DNA of 64,000 bases from Rothia sp. ZJ932 (GCF_016924835.1 NZ_CP070480.1:1922001-1986000); one strand, 5' to 3'; shown: positions 39,244 to 48,899, numbered from the stretch's first letter. Translations and numbers: made by a program. Notes: a model not told the origin generated them from the letters alone.

Positions 39244-40419
39244 TTACCGATGGGCGGCAATGTAAAGGTCGCCGGTGCCGGTAATCGTGGCGGTAACGGG
39301 GGCGCCCACATGCATGACCGATTCAGTACCGGTAATCTCAAAGCTCTGCCCCGCACCGGTAATAGTCACCTGACCGCCGGTGCTAATGAGGGTTGAGGTC
39401 CCCTCAAAAGTAAACTCAATCGGCGCGTCCTCACGCACCTGCACACGAGTCACGCTCAACCGCTGATCCCACATAGCGTAGGTAGCAACCCCCGGCGTAA
39501 TGCGCTCAGGAGTCTGAATCTCGGGGGAACCCTGCTCCACCGCGAGAATCTTAATAAGTTCATCGGTATCAATATGTTTGGGGGTCAGACCCGCGCGCAT
39601 CACATTGTCTGAAGGGTTCATCAGTTCAATCGCGGTGCCATCAAGGTAGGCGTGTACCTGACCGTCAGGGGTGAACGCTGACTCACCGGGAGCAAGCTCA
39701 ATATAGTTCATTACCAAAGCCACTAGCAGACCGCGATCACCGGGATACTTACCGGCAACCATCTCCACCAGCTCAGCGGCTTTAACCAGGACGCGCTCGT
39801 CACCGGAATAGGCAGCAGCGGCAGCTACCGTTTCATCAACAGCACGTACAGTCGCGTCCTCATCTAATTGAATAATGGTTGTCAGCAAATCCTTAGCAGT
39901 AGGTGCCGGTAACAGCGCCTGCAACCACTCCAGGTTAAAACCGCTCGCCAGCGCGTCAAGCTGGTGAGCATCACGCACGCCGGTAAGAATCTTCACCTCA
40001 GATACCGCAATAACAGTTTCAGGCTTCGAAAAACGATCCTTATAGTTACGGTGAGGGGCGTCTAAAGCAATACCGCGGGCATTTTCGTCGGCAAAACCTT
40101 CTTCTGCCTGCTCGTCAGTAGGATGCACCTGAATTGAAAGCGGCGCATCAATAGCAAGAATCTTGAAAAGATAGGGGAAAGCGTCATTAGAGCGTTCAGC
40201 AACCAAAAAACGCTGGGGGTCTTGTTCAACAAGCTGGTCTAGCCCCTGTTCCTGACCGTCGAGTAAAGCAATAGAGGGCGCTGACGGGTGCGCGCCCACC
40301 CATACTTCAGCCTCTGGATCCTGCGTAGGAACAGGAACACCGCGCATCTGCGCCAAGGTCGTGCGAGAACCCCACGCATAGTTTTGAATTTGATTCTTTA
40401 GTTTAAACAATTCACCCAT
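39244..40419 (-). CDS. manA: mannose-6-phosphate isomerase
   Basis: The 391-residue type I enzyme interconverts fructose-6-P and mannose-6-P. It has LKNQIQNYAWGSRTTLA, zinc-site residues in LSIQVHPTDEQAEEGF, FSKPETVIAVSEV, and the C-terminal FTPDGQVHAYLDGTAIELM with SDNVMRAGLTPKHID. Reverse neighbour to the phosphomannomutase gene, so both steps toward mannose-1-P and GDP-mannose lie together. Confidence 0.95.
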   Translation of the reverse strand: MGELFKLKNQIQNYAWGSRTTLAQMRGVPVPTQDPEAEVWVGAHPSAPSIALLDGQEQGLDQLVEQDPQRFLVAERSNDAFPYLFKILAIDAPLSIQVHPTDEQAEEGFADENARGIALDAPHRNYKDRFSKPETVIAVSEVKILTGVRDAHQLDALASGFNLEWLQALLPAPTAKDLLTTIIQLDEDATVRAVDETVAAAAAYSGDERVLVKAAELVEMVAGKYPGDRGLLVALVMNYIELAPGESAFTPDGQVHAYLDGTAIELMNPSDNVMRAGLTPKHIDTDELIKILAVEQGSPEIQTPERITPGVATYAMWDQRLSVTRVQVREDAPIEFTFEGTSTLISTGGQVTITGAGQSFEITGTESVMHVGAPVTATITGTGDLYIAAHR

Positions 40420-40542
40420 AGGGATAATCCAACCATGACTACCTTTTTCTGTGATGTTTTCTTAGGCTCCATTTTGCGTGTTTATTGCCATAATTGCGTT
40501 TTGTCGGAATGAGCAGAGCGAAGGGAGCATTAGAATTACCCT

Positions 40543-41949
40543 ATGACTACAGTAGATTTAAATGCTTCTTTTAAGGCATACGATGTGCGTGGTATCGTCG
40601 GCGATACCATCACCGCTGAAACCGTTCGCGCAACAGGCGCTGCCTTTGTTGATGTTCTCGGTCTTGCAGGCCAGAAGGTGCTGGTGGGTGCTGATATGCG
40701 ACCCTCAGGTCCGGAATTCATGGACGCGTTCGCAGAAGGTGCAACCGCTCGCGGCGCTAACGTTGTGAAAATCGGTCTCATCTCGACCGACGAACTGTAC
40801 TTCGCATGCGGCGTTGAGAACGCAGCCGGTGTCACTTTCACCGCTTCTCATAACCCTGCCGAGTACAACGGCATGAAGATGGCTAAGGCTGGCGCTGTGC
40901 CGATTTCATCAGAAACCGGTCTCTTTGACGTGCGCGACTTGGCGCAGAAGTACCTCAACGACGGCGAGATTACCGCTGTTGAAACTACCGGCACCGTTTC
41001 TGAAAAAGACTTCCTGAAGTCCTACGCAGAATACCTGCGCAAGCTGGTTGATCTCTCTGGCATTCGTCCGCTCAAGGTTGTAGTGGATGCGGGTAACGGC
41101 ATGGGCGGCATGACCACCCCCGCTGTTTTGGGCGACACTATTCTGCCCGGTCTACCCCTTGAGATTGTGCCCCTCTACTTTGAGCTAGACGGCACCTTTC
41201 CCAACCACCCCGCCAACCCGCTTGAGCCTGCCAACCTGGTTGATTTGCAGAAGTCAGTTGTTAAGCACGGTGCTGATATTGGCTTGGCTTTTGACGGCGA
41301 CGCTGACCGCTGCTTCGTTATTGACGAAAAGGGCGAGCCTGTCACCCCCTCAGCTATTACTGCTTTGGTTGCTGAGCGTGAGCTCAAGCGTGCCCAGGCT
41401 GAAGGCAATGATGAGCCCGTTATTATTTACAACCTGATTACCTCAAAGGCTGTACCCGAACTCGTTGAGAAGCTGGGCGGACACGCTATCAAGACCCGCG
41501 TGGGTCACTCCTTCATCAAGGCTGTTATGGCAGAAGAAAGCGGCGTTTTTGGTGGCGAGCACTCAGCGCACTACTACTTCAAGGACTTCTTCAACGCTGA
41601 TACCGGCATGCTCGCTGCGATGCACGTGCTGGCAGCTCTCGGTGAGGCTGAGACCCCGCTGAGCAAGCTCGGTGCTCAGTATTCCCCCTACATTTCATCG
41701 GGCGAGATCAACTCAGAAATTGAAGATAAGAAGGGTGCGGTTGACCGCGTCCGCGCGCTCTACGCTGATAACACTGATGTGACCGTTGAAGATTCAGACG
41801 GCACCACCTTCTCTAACGCTGCTGAGGGCTGGTGGGCGAACCTGCGTCCGTCCAACACCGAGCCTTTCCTGCGTCTGAACCTGGAAGCTCCCGATACCGC
41901 GACCATGGAACGTGTACGCGACGAGATTCTAGCTGAGGTACGCAAGTAA
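40543..41949 (+). CDS. manB: phosphomannomutase/phosphoglucomutase
   Basis: The 468-residue enzyme moves phosphate between C6 and C1 of mannose (or glucose). It shows FKAYDVRGIVGD, the phosphoserine loop VTFTASHNPAEYNG (Ser102), the metal loop AFDGDADRCFVID, sugar loop FGGEHSAHYYF and phosphate-binding RPSNTEPFLRL. It is divergent from manA and followed by a strong terminator. Product mannose-1-P feeds GDP-mannose for mannolipids and glycans. Confidence 0.95.
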   Translation: MTTVDLNASFKAYDVRGIVGDTITAETVRATGAAFVDVLGLAGQKVLVGADMRPSGPEFMDAFAEGATARGANVVKIGLISTDELYFACGVENAAGVTFTASHNPAEYNGMKMAKAGAVPISSETGLFDVRDLAQKYLNDGEITAVETTGTVSEKDFLKSYAEYLRKLVDLSGIRPLKVVVDAGNGMGGMTTPAVLGDTILPGLPLEIVPLYFELDGTFPNHPANPLEPANLVDLQKSVVKHGADIGLAFDGDADRCFVIDEKGEPVTPSAITALVAERELKRAQAEGNDEPVIIYNLITSKAVPELVEKLGGHAIKTRVGHSFIKAVMAEESGVFGGEHSAHYYFKDFFNADTGMLAAMHVLAALGEAETPLSKLGAQYSPYISSGEINSEIEDKKGAVDRVRALYADNTDVTVEDSDGTTFSNAAEGWWANLRPSNTEPFLRLNLEAPDTATMERVRDEILAEVRK

Positions 41950-41969
41950 CACTGCGCTTTCACAGCCCA

Positions 41970-42005
41970 AGAGCCTGCCACTGTTTGACTGTGGCAGGCT
42001 CTTTT
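41970..42005 (+). terminator. terminator after manB
   Basis: Perfect 12-bp stem AGAGCCTGCCAC / GTGGCAGGCTCT with TTTTC. Confidence 0.95.
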
Positions 42006-42027
42006 CGTATACCGAATGTGCCTGAAG

Positions 42028-42123
42028 CTAGATCAGCACATTGACCAGCGCAACCAAGCCAACCGCAATAATAACAACGCGCGGTAGGGTGGGCGGTAGG
42101 CGGCGTCCGACCTTGGAGCCGAC
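42028..42123 (-). pseudogene. C-terminal stub of a TauE/SafE (TSUP) permease
   Basis: The minus strand reads [16 protein letters not shown] then [14 protein letters not shown] and a stop. This is the end of a TSUP permease, which finish with a basic loop GRRLPP and one last membrane helix. The upstream part is absent; the sequence switches at about 42114-42123 into the ABC-F stub on the other strand. Confidence 0.65.
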
Positions 42124-42268
42124 CAATAATCTGGATACCTCAAGTATTGACTGGTTAGTGCAGGCTATCAATGCTTACCGGGGTGCCCTCGTTCTGGTGA
42201 GCCATGACGAAGATTTTTGCGAACGCATCGGTAGTACACGAACGCTGACGCTGGGAAGCCCCTCGTAA
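42114..42268 (+). pseudogene. C-terminal stub of an ABC-F type ATPase
   Basis: The plus frame begins [16 protein letters not shown] and continues [20 protein letters not shown] to a stop, i.e. Walker B end, D-loop and H-switch (VSHD) of an ABC-F protein. Everything before the Walker B is lost. With the TSUP stub it marks an old deletion joining the ends of two convergent or neighbouring genes. Confidence 0.7.
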
Positions 42269-42302
42269 GAGGCAAGACTTAGCTGGCTACCTTCTCTGCG
42301 CG

Positions 42303-42352
42303 CAAAAGGACGCCGCCACTTCTGCATCTAGCGAAAGTAACGGCGTCCTTGG
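42303..42352 (-). terminator. terminator after hmp
   Basis: Minus-strand AAGGACGCCG ... CGGCGTCCTT stem with TTTTG following. Confidence 0.8.
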
Positions 42353-42374
42353 ACACCTAACGCGAGGCTGCAAA

Positions 42375-43559
42375 CTAGGCGGTACGAGCCTGGTCGTGCA
42401 GCATCCACTGGTCAGGGCCGAAGATTTCGTACTGGATCTGCTGACCCGGTACACCAGCTTCTACCAGTGCTGAGCGAGTTGCCTGCATGAAAGGCAGCGG
42501 ACCGCACAGATAAACAGAAGCGTTGGAGGGAACATCGAGCTTTGAAACGTCTACGCGACCTTCAAAGTCGCCTGAGCCATCGCCCAAGAAGGAGACCAGC
42601 TTGCCGTTTTCTAGCTTCTCAACAGCGGCAGTGTACTCGTCTTTGAGGGGCCATGAGCTAGCGGTGCGATCAGCATGAACCGCCACTACCTCACGTGCAG
42701 AACCCTCAGCAGCAAGCTCAGAAACAAAAGCCAGCATGGGGGTGATACCAATACCTGCGCTGAAGAGGTAAAGCGGTGACTCGGGGTTGTCACCGAACGA
42801 ACCGAGGGTAACATCGCCGTAGGGGTTAGAAATTTCTACAAGGTCACCGTTCTGCAGTTCGTGCAGAATAACGGTCATCTCGCCCTGTTCATCGAGCTTG
42901 ATTGCAACGCGACGCTGATTCTTCTTAGCGGGCAGCAGGGTGAACTGGCGGGGCTGACGCAGACCGTCACGAGCCTTGGTGATGATTGAAACGTACTGAC
43001 CGGCAACCGCCTCAGTCATGGGGGTTTCATCGGCAGGCTCGAAAGTCAGCACGAGAGTCTTCTCGCCGGTCTCTTCGCGGGCAACCACCTTGAAAGGGGC
43101 GAACATGACGTCGTTTGCCTGAGATGCATAGAGACCCTTTTCGAGCTTGATAAGGGCATCTGCCATCAGCCAGTACACCTCTGTCCATGCCTCAGCGACC
43201 TCGGGGGTAGCAGCATCACCCAAGTCAGCGGCAATAGCTTCAAAGAGGTACTTATAAACAGTGGGATATTCCTCTTCTTTGAGGCCCAGGGCTGCGTGCT
43301 TGTGAGCTACGCGGGAAAGAACTTCGTCGGGGTATGAGTCGGGGTTAGCGACAATCCAGGACGCGAAGACAGCGATTGACCCTGCCAGCGCCTTAGGCTG
43401 GGTACCCTCAAGCTGAGATGAGCGTGAGAACATACCGTCCATGAGATCAGGACGAGCTGCAAACATGCGCTTGTAGAACTCGGGGGTGATGTAGTTGATG
43501 CGCTCAGCGATCACGGGCAGGGTTGCCTCGATGACGGGGCGGGACTTTTCTGAAAGCAC
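42375..43559 (-). CDS. hmp: flavohemoprotein, nitric oxide dioxygenase
   Basis: The 394-residue protein has an N-terminal globin domain (1-140) with the proximal heme histidine in RVAHKHAALGL (His88 by alignment) and YKYLFEAI, then a ferredoxin-NADP reductase-like half: FAD site RQPRQFTLLP, and NAD site LFSAGIGITPMLAF plus VYLCGPLPFMQA. It converts NO and O2 to nitrate. GTG 43559 has AAGGAGG at ideal spacing; the longer frame adds 37 spurious residues. The NO-sensing nsrR lies immediately upstream on the same strand. Confidence 0.95.
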   Translation of the reverse strand: MLSEKSRPVIEATLPVIAERINYITPEFYKRMFAARPDLMDGMFSRSSQLEGTQPKALAGSIAVFASWIVANPDSYPDEVLSRVAHKHAALGLKEEEYPTVYKYLFEAIAADLGDAATPEVAEAWTEVYWLMADALIKLEKGLYASQANDVMFAPFKVVAREETGEKTLVLTFEPADETPMTEAVAGQYVSIITKARDGLRQPRQFTLLPAKKNQRRVAIKLDEQGEMTVILHELQNGDLVEISNPYGDVTLGSFGDNPESPLYLFSAGIGITPMLAFVSELAAEGSAREVVAVHADRTASSWPLKDEYTAAVEKLENGKLVSFLGDGSGDFEGRVDVSKLDVPSNASVYLCGPLPFMQATRSALVEAGVPGQQIQYEIFGPDQWMLHDQARTA

Positions 43560-43634
43560 GGGGGCCTCCTTAGTGACAGTCTGTTGATAAACCACTCCCA
43601 ATCTAGCATACAGAATGCGAATTTTAGGTAAATG

Positions 43635-43667
43635 AAAAACCCGCCACGCCCGAAAGCATAGCGGGTT
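43635..43667 (-). terminator. terminator between nsrR and hmp
   Basis: Minus-strand AACCCGC...GCGGGTT followed by TTTTTC, so hmp must have its own promoter in the next 70 bp, where GCATTCTGTATGC is a possible operator core. Confidence 0.7.
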
Positions 43668-43694
43668 CAAAAAGTTTTCAGTTTACCCAGCGAA

Positions 43695-44177
43695 CTATAG
43701 TGGCGAAATCTCAGGCAGACGTTGGGCGAGCGACCCCAACCCCAGCTCTATAAAGACCGGACCCATCTGACGCTGATTGGGCAGCTCCGCAATAACAATA
43801 TCGTCTACAGCAGCGAAGAAAGCCTCACGGGCGCGCCCTAACACCGTTCGCAACGCACAGTTATTACGCATGGGACAGGACGTGTGGTTACTGTGCGTTT
43901 CGCACTCCACCATTGCCACATCACCCTCAGAAGCCCGCAAAACAGCGCCAATCGTCACCACTCTGCCAGAGGCAGACAGCACCACACCACCGGTACGACC
44001 GCGGGTTGATTCAACCCAGCCCCTACTCGCCAAGAAGGCAACAGACTTGGCTACATGGTTATAGGGCGTGCCCACACCATCTGCGATAGTTTGAGTTGAA
44101 AGGCGTTCCCGCCCGTCAATACCGGCAAGAAGCAGAAGTATTCGCAATGACACGTCAGAAAAAGCAGTGAGCTTCAT
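43695..44177 (-). CDS. nsrR: NO-sensing Rrf2-family repressor NsrR
   Basis: The 160-residue protein starts MKLTAFSDVSLRILLLLA, as NsrR proteins do, with a winged helix-turn-helix (STQTIADGVGTPYNHVAKSV) and RGRTGGVVLS. Three cysteines (92, 101, 107) in CETHSNHTSCPMRNNC have the spacing of NsrR iron-sulfur ligands. ATG 44177 with AAGGAGGG upstream was chosen over an upstream in-frame start. It likely represses hmp until NO damages its cluster. Confidence 0.9.
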   Translation of the reverse strand: MKLTAFSDVSLRILLLLAGIDGRERLSTQTIADGVGTPYNHVAKSVAFLASRGWVESTRGRTGGVVLSASGRVVTIGAVLRASEGDVAMVECETHSNHTSCPMRNNCALRTVLGRAREAFFAAVDDIVIAELPNQRQMGPVFIELGLGSLAQRLPEISPL

Positions 44178-44424
44178 GCCGGATGGACCCTCCTTACAAT
44201 TAAGCGTGCAGAAGCAAACCAAGCGCCGCTTCCCTACCAGTCTAAAAGACCTACCCCTAATAAGTTACTGGTCAGTCAATAAGATTACTAGCTAGAGTTG
44301 ATAAAGATTACATCGACTATTAACGTTTTTACCTACGGCGCAAACGCTCAAACTATCGTCACATTCGGTCGAACGATGTAAGATCTTGAGTACACGCGCT
44401 GTAAAGATAATTTGCTGTTTCTAT

Positions 44425-44458
44425 AACGCCAATTGTCTACTACAGGTCTTGGCGTTTT
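44425..44458 (+). promoter_or_regulatory. terminator-like hairpin in the leader of the roadblock-like gene
   Basis: AACGCCA ... TGGCGTT with an 18-base loop, followed by TTAA. It lies 30 bp before the start codon and after a likely -10 (GATAAT near 44405), so it would be in the 5' untranslated region. It could attenuate or protect the message. Confidence 0.45.
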
Positions 44459-44487
44459 AACCCAACTAGAGACAAAGGAACATCTTT

Positions 44488-44856
44488 ATGTCACAGCTCG
44501 ACGAATCAATCAAGGAACTGCTTCAGATCGAAGGCGCAACCGGTGGCGCACTGGTTGACATCTCATCAGGTATGGCTCTTGCATCAGCAGGCAACCCCGG
44601 TTTCGACCTGACCGTTGCAGCTGCAGGTAACTCAAACGTAGTTCGTGCAAAGCTCAAGACCATGAGCGATCTCGGTCTCGATCAGAAGATCGAAGACGTG
44701 ATGATTACCTTGGGTGCTCAGTACCACCTGATCAACGTTTTGAACACCACCGAGACCTCAGGTCTGTTCGTTTACCTGGTGCTCGACCGTAACACCGCTA
44801 ACCTGGCGCTTGCACGTCACAAGCTGAACTCCATCGCTTCACGCATCTCACTGTAA
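44488..44856 (+). CDS. small roadblock/LC7-like domain protein
   Basis: The 122-residue protein starts MSQLDESIKELLQIEGATGG and continues ALVDISSGMALAS, AAAGNSNVVRAK, IEDVMITLGAQYHLINVL and LFVYLVLDR. This alternation and length fit the roadblock/LC7 fold, which usually controls small GTPases or MglA-like polarity proteins. No GTPase partner lies nearby. AAAGGA eight bases upstream; very regular, highly expressed-type codons. Strong terminator follows. Confidence 0.7.
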   Translation: MSQLDESIKELLQIEGATGGALVDISSGMALASAGNPGFDLTVAAAGNSNVVRAKLKTMSDLGLDQKIEDVMITLGAQYHLINVLNTTETSGLFVYLVLDRNTANLALARHKLNSIASRISL

Positions 44857-44903
44857 GCGAAAAGTTCTAGCTTTTAGCTAATACTTACCTCAACAACGAG
44901 GTA

Positions 44904-44946
44904 GACGGGGCACTGTTCTTGAGTGAACAGTGCCCCGTCTTTTTTG
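44904..44946 (+). terminator. terminator after the roadblock-like gene
   Basis: Perfect 15-bp stem GACGGGGCACTGTTC / GAACAGTGCCCCGTC with a T6 tract. Confidence 0.95.
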
Positions 44947-45078
44947 TAAGCATTTTTACGATGTGCAACGCAACATTGGCAGTCTTACTCCTTTCCCGAT
45001 GAAGGAGCTATGCACGCCAGATGCCGGCAAACCTCTCATAGGTTTTATCTGTAAGAGGCTTTACCTGTGCAGAGAGCA

Positions 45079-45107
45079 CAAAACCCCTCGCCCGGCAGAA
45101 CGAGGGG
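45079..45107 (-). terminator. terminator after the double ABC ATPase
   Basis: Minus-strand CCCCTCG / CGAGGGG stem, 10-base loop, then TTTTG. Confidence 0.8.
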
Positions 45108-45127
45108 ATTCAACATGCTTTATTTTT

Positions 45128-46603
45128 TTAGAAGTCGTCGCCGAGGACGTCTTCCATCAAGGTATCTTCGTCAGCTTCTTTATTGCGCTGAATAGAGACC
45201 AGTGAGCCGTCGCGCATCACAGCGATGCGGTTGCAAAGCTCAACCAGCTCGCCCATTTCTGAGCCAATGATAATAATCGAGGTGCCCTTAAGTGCGAGAT
45301 CCTTGAGCATCTGGTAGATATCGCTACGTGCGCCCACGTCGATACCGCGGGTGGGGTGATTGAGAATCAGCAGGTCACAGTCAGTGGTCATCCAGCGGGC
45401 AAGAGCGACTTTCTGCTGGTCACCGCCGGAGAGGTTACCCACCTCTCCCTGAATGTTGGTGGTCTTAATGCGCAGCTTCTGTACCTGGTTAACAACGTCG
45501 CGCAAAGCCGATACTTCGTGCACAAAACCGGCTTCATCAACGTCGCCACCCATAAGGGTCTTAGCGATAGAACGCTCGTTAGCGATACCCAGCTCGTCAT
45601 CATTGTCAGAGAGGTAACCGATGCCCTGCTTGACCGCATCCTCAGCACTATCGAGCTTAATCGCCTCGCCATCCATCTGCAGCTTGCTGTAGGTAACGTC
45701 AGATTTGACGCCCACCAGCGCACCCGCGACCTCGTTCATACCTGAACGGCGAATGCCGGTCAGACCAAAAATCTCACCGCGCCCCACAGAGAAAGAAACA
45801 TCCTTCAGGGAGCCGTCCTCGCTGCTGAGGTTCTCAACCTCCAAACGGACATCTTCACCCTCATATTCTTCGGGGCGGGTTCCCATCACAATGTTACGTT
45901 CCAACATCTTGTAGACGATTTCCTCAGGACCCAAATCGCGAGGATCAAATTCAGTAGCCACCACGCCGTCACGCAAAATTGCAATGCGATCCGCCAGAGA
46001 GCGCAACTCATCAATGCGGTGGGTGATGTAGATAACCGAACGTCCCTCTTTAATGAGGCGCCGGGTAATTTCATGCAGCTGGAAAATCTCGTAATCATTG
46101 AAGGTCGCAGCAACCTCGTCCATGAGTACCAACTGAGTCTCCTCAGCCTGCATACGCACAACCTCAATCAACGCCTGCTCAGCGCGCACCAAATCGCCCA
46201 TCTTAGCATCAGGGTCAATTTCAAGATTTACCCTGCCTAGCAGTTCAAGCGCGCGTTCACGCTGCTCGTCAGCGGGCTTGTTAGCGTGGAAGGACGCGCG
46301 AAAAATAGCCTGCGCTACGGTCAGCTCAGGATCAATGCTGAACTTCTGGCGAATAGAGCCAATACCAACCGCCATTGCCTCATCGGAGGTGCTCGCAACA
46401 TAGCCCTCACCCGCAATAGACATGGTGCCGCCATCGGGAGTGTCATAGCCACCGAGGATTGAAATAAGTGTTGACTTGCCAGCACCATTTTCACCCAGCA
46501 GACCAACGACTTCGCCGCGGGCAATATCGAGGTCTACCCCACGCAGAGCACGAGTGTGACCATGTGACTTCGTCAGCCCTTTGATGCTGAGCAGGTTATC
46601 CAC
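45128..46603 (-). CDS. sugar-type double ABC ATPase (RbsA/MglA-like), orphan
   Basis: The 491-residue protein has two ABC domains as in ribose/galactose or nucleoside importers. Domain 1 has Walker A GENGAGKST (38-45) and LVLMDEVAATFND, but its signature region reads GDLVRAEQALIEVV, far from LSxGQ. Domain 2 lacks a Walker A (GIRRSGMNE) yet has signature NLSGGDQQKVALARW and a changed Walker B LLILNHPTRGID. As in that class, only one site is catalytic, here with further drift. No permease or binding protein is adjacent, so the partner is elsewhere or it has another role. GTG start with GGAG upstream. Confidence 0.85.
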   Translation of the reverse strand: MDNLLSIKGLTKSHGHTRALRGVDLDIARGEVVGLLGENGAGKSTLISILGGYDTPDGGTMSIAGEGYVASTSDEAMAVGIGSIRQKFSIDPELTVAQAIFRASFHANKPADEQRERALELLGRVNLEIDPDAKMGDLVRAEQALIEVVRMQAEETQLVLMDEVAATFNDYEIFQLHEITRRLIKEGRSVIYITHRIDELRSLADRIAILRDGVVATEFDPRDLGPEEIVYKMLERNIVMGTRPEEYEGEDVRLEVENLSSEDGSLKDVSFSVGRGEIFGLTGIRRSGMNEVAGALVGVKSDVTYSKLQMDGEAIKLDSAEDAVKQGIGYLSDNDDELGIANERSIAKTLMGGDVDEAGFVHEVSALRDVVNQVQKLRIKTTNIQGEVGNLSGGDQQKVALARWMTTDCDLLILNHPTRGIDVGARSDIYQMLKDLALKGTSIIIIGSEMGELVELCNRIAVMRDGSLVSIQRNKEADEDTLMEDVLGDDF

Positions 46604-46794
46604 TACGAATTCTCCCCTTCAGGCTCTGAAAATAAGCCCTATCGAACTACTGGCAGTCCCCCTCTAGCGCCCCAATCCATGGGGGTGACATAAAGGTTCA
46701 TAGAAATTATACATTTTCCTTCTTATACTACCGACACAGCCGTACAAAGTAATTCGGGTTGGTAATAAAAGATTGAAATTATTTTCACGCACAA

Positions 46795-46843
46795 TAAAAA
46801 CGGTGGGTTCAACAGCGCACAAACGCCGTTAAACCCACCGTTT
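46795..46843 (-). terminator. terminator after pckG
   Basis: Minus-strand CGGTGGGTT ... AACCCACCG followed by TTTTTATTG. Confidence 0.85.
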
Positions 46844-46905
46844 CACACGTACTCTGCGAGGGCAAAAGCAAGTGCTTAGCCTATCCCCCGCTACCTATCA
46901 GAGGG

Positions 46906-48765
46906 CTAGAACGCCTGCTCTAAGGCATCCACCAGAGCATCACGTTGCGCACGCACCTGAGCGGGCAAAGTATCGCCAAATTTCTCTAACCACCCATCAA
47001 TACCGGGAATTTCCTGCTTCCATTCTTCGACATTTACAGCCAAAGCCGCCTGAATTTCCTCTTCAGTAATATCGAGGTTAGTTAAATCAAGGTCAGCTGG
47101 GGTGGGTACAATACCAACGGCAGTTTCTTCGCCACCAGCGGTACCATCCAGGCGCTCGCAAATCCATTTAACGACGCGGGAGTTCTCACCGAAGCCGGGC
47201 CACGCGAATCCACCATCGGCGGTGCGACGGAACCAGTTGACGTAGTAAACCTTAGGCATATTTTCATGCCCGTGCTTCTCACCTAAATCAAGCCAGTGCT
47301 GGAAGTAGTCCCCGGCGTTGTAACCGATGAAGGGCAGCATTGCCATGGGGTCGCGGCGCACCACGCCCACAGCGCCCTTGGCAGCTGCGGTGGTTTCTGA
47401 TGAGAGAGTAACGCCCTGAAAGACACCGTGTTCCCAGTTCTTTGATTCTGAAACTAGCGGAACGGTGGTCTTGCGGCGTCCGCCGAAGATAATCGCATCC
47501 AGCGGCACGCCCTCGGGTTCGTAGTACTCGGGAGCGAGCATGTCAGCCTGGTCAATGGGGGTGCAGAAACGTGAGTTGGGATGCGCAGCAGGACGCCCTG
47601 CATCGGGAGTCCAGTCATTACCACGCCAGTCAATCAGATGCTCGGGAACCTCATCGGTCTTGCCTTCCCACCACACGCTGCCATCATCAGTGAGAGCTAC
47701 GTTGGTGAAAATAGTGTTGCCCTTGGCGATAGCGCGCATAGCATTGGGGTTAGTGGGCCAGCCGGTACCCGGTGCCACACCGAACAGACCAGCTTCGGGG
47801 TTCACTACGCGTGCTTGATCATTTTCATCAAAACGAATCCACGAAATGTCATCGCCCACCATCTCAGCCTTCCACCCGTCGATGGTCGGATCCATCATGG
47901 CGAAGTTGGTCTTACCGCACGCTGAGGGGAAAGCAGCAGCCACGTAGCGTACCCGCCCAGAAGGAGAGGTAACCTTGAGAATCAGCATGTGCTCAGCCAT
48001 CCAGCCCTCATCATGCCCCAGAACGGACGCGATGCGCAGGGCGTAGCACTTCTTACCCAACAGAGCGTTACCGCCGTAGCCCGAACCGAAAGACCAAATC
48101 TCGCGGGTCTCCGGGAACTGCACAATGTACTTTTCGGGATTACAGGGCCAAGGAACATCCTGCTGCCCTTCTTCAAGCGGAGCGCCCACCGAGTGCAACG
48201 CTTTCACAAAGAAACCGTTAGTGGCAGTGAGCTTCTCAAGAACCTCAGTGCCAATAGTTGCCATAATGCGCATGGAACACACTACGTATGCCGAGTCAGA
48301 AATCTCAACACCAAACTTGGGATCGCTCGCATTCAAGCTACCCATCACGAAGGGAATCACGTACATGGTGCGTCCGCGCATGGAACCCCTGTACAGACCA
48401 CGCATATCTTCCTTCATCTGAGCAGGGTCACGCCAGTTATTGGTGGGACCTGCCTTCTCCGGAGTTTCAGAGCAGATAAAAGTACGTTCCTCAACACGTG
48501 CAACATCGTCAGGGTCAGAGAACGCGGCGTAAGAATTGGGGAACTCGTGGTCGCTCAGGCGCACAAACGTGCCAGCTTCAACGAGCTCTCCTGCCAAGCG
48601 ATCGTATTCTTCTCGGGAACCGTCCACCCAGTAAATGCGCGCAGGCTCAGTGAGCTCTGCAACCTCACGTACCCACTGCACCAACTCTGCATGGGTGGTA
48701 GGTGTATGATCAATTGCTTCCTGTGCAACCGCTGAAAGGCTGGTTACCTGTGAGTTATCAGCCAT
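46906..48765 (-). CDS. pckG: phosphoenolpyruvate carboxykinase (GTP)
   Basis: The 619-residue enzyme converts oxaloacetate to PEP using GTP, the actinobacterial form. It has [11 protein letters not shown], the kinase loop [15 protein letters not shown] with the reactive cysteine, [21 protein letters not shown] and the guanine pocket [20 protein letters not shown]. Length fits the GTP class. AAGGGG precedes the ATG. The 5' region holds a terminator-like hairpin and a possible leader peptide. Confidence 0.97.
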   Translation of the reverse strand: MADNSQVTSLSAVAQEAIDHTPTTHAELVQWVREVAELTEPARIYWVDGSREEYDRLAGELVEAGTFVRLSDHEFPNSYAAFSDPDDVARVEERTFICSETPEKAGPTNNWRDPAQMKEDMRGLYRGSMRGRTMYVIPFVMGSLNASDPKFGVEISDSAYVVCSMRIMATIGTEVLEKLTATNGFFVKALHSVGAPLEEGQQDVPWPCNPEKYIVQFPETREIWSFGSGYGGNALLGKKCYALRIASVLGHDEGWMAEHMLILKVTSPSGRVRYVAAAFPSACGKTNFAMMDPTIDGWKAEMVGDDISWIRFDENDQARVVNPEAGLFGVAPGTGWPTNPNAMRAIAKGNTIFTNVALTDDGSVWWEGKTDEVPEHLIDWRGNDWTPDAGRPAAHPNSRFCTPIDQADMLAPEYYEPEGVPLDAIIFGGRRKTTVPLVSESKNWEHGVFQGVTLSSETTAAAKGAVGVVRRDPMAMLPFIGYNAGDYFQHWLDLGEKHGHENMPKVYYVNWFRRTADGGFAWPGFGENSRVVKWICERLDGTAGGEETAVGIVPTPADLDLTNLDITEEEIQAALAVNVEEWKQEIPGIDGWLEKFGDTLPAQVRAQRDALVDALEQAF

Positions 48766-48858
48766 GTAGACCGTTTCCCCTTACATATATATTTCGGAAC
48801 TACTCTGTACCGAAGTATCGTGTGCTCACCTCTGCCAAACGTCTGACAGAATAAAAGC

Positions 48859-48899
48859 AAAAACGCGCCAGCACCCCAAATTTCAGGGCAACAGCGCGT
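48859..48899 (-). promoter_or_regulatory. terminator-like hairpin in the pckG leader
   Basis: The minus strand has ACGCGC...GCGCGT with an inner CCCTGAAATTTGGGG stem and TTTTGC after it, about 100 bp before the pckG start and with no gene upstream to end. It looks like an attenuator. A 14-codon frame (48883-48927, GTG or internal TTG start, Leu-rich, after AAAGAGG) runs into the stem and could be a leader peptide. Confidence 0.45.

Noticed and set aside
47989-48735. 248-codon plus-strand frame
   Set aside because: Shadow of pckG; His/Arg/Thr-rich composition and no ribosome site.
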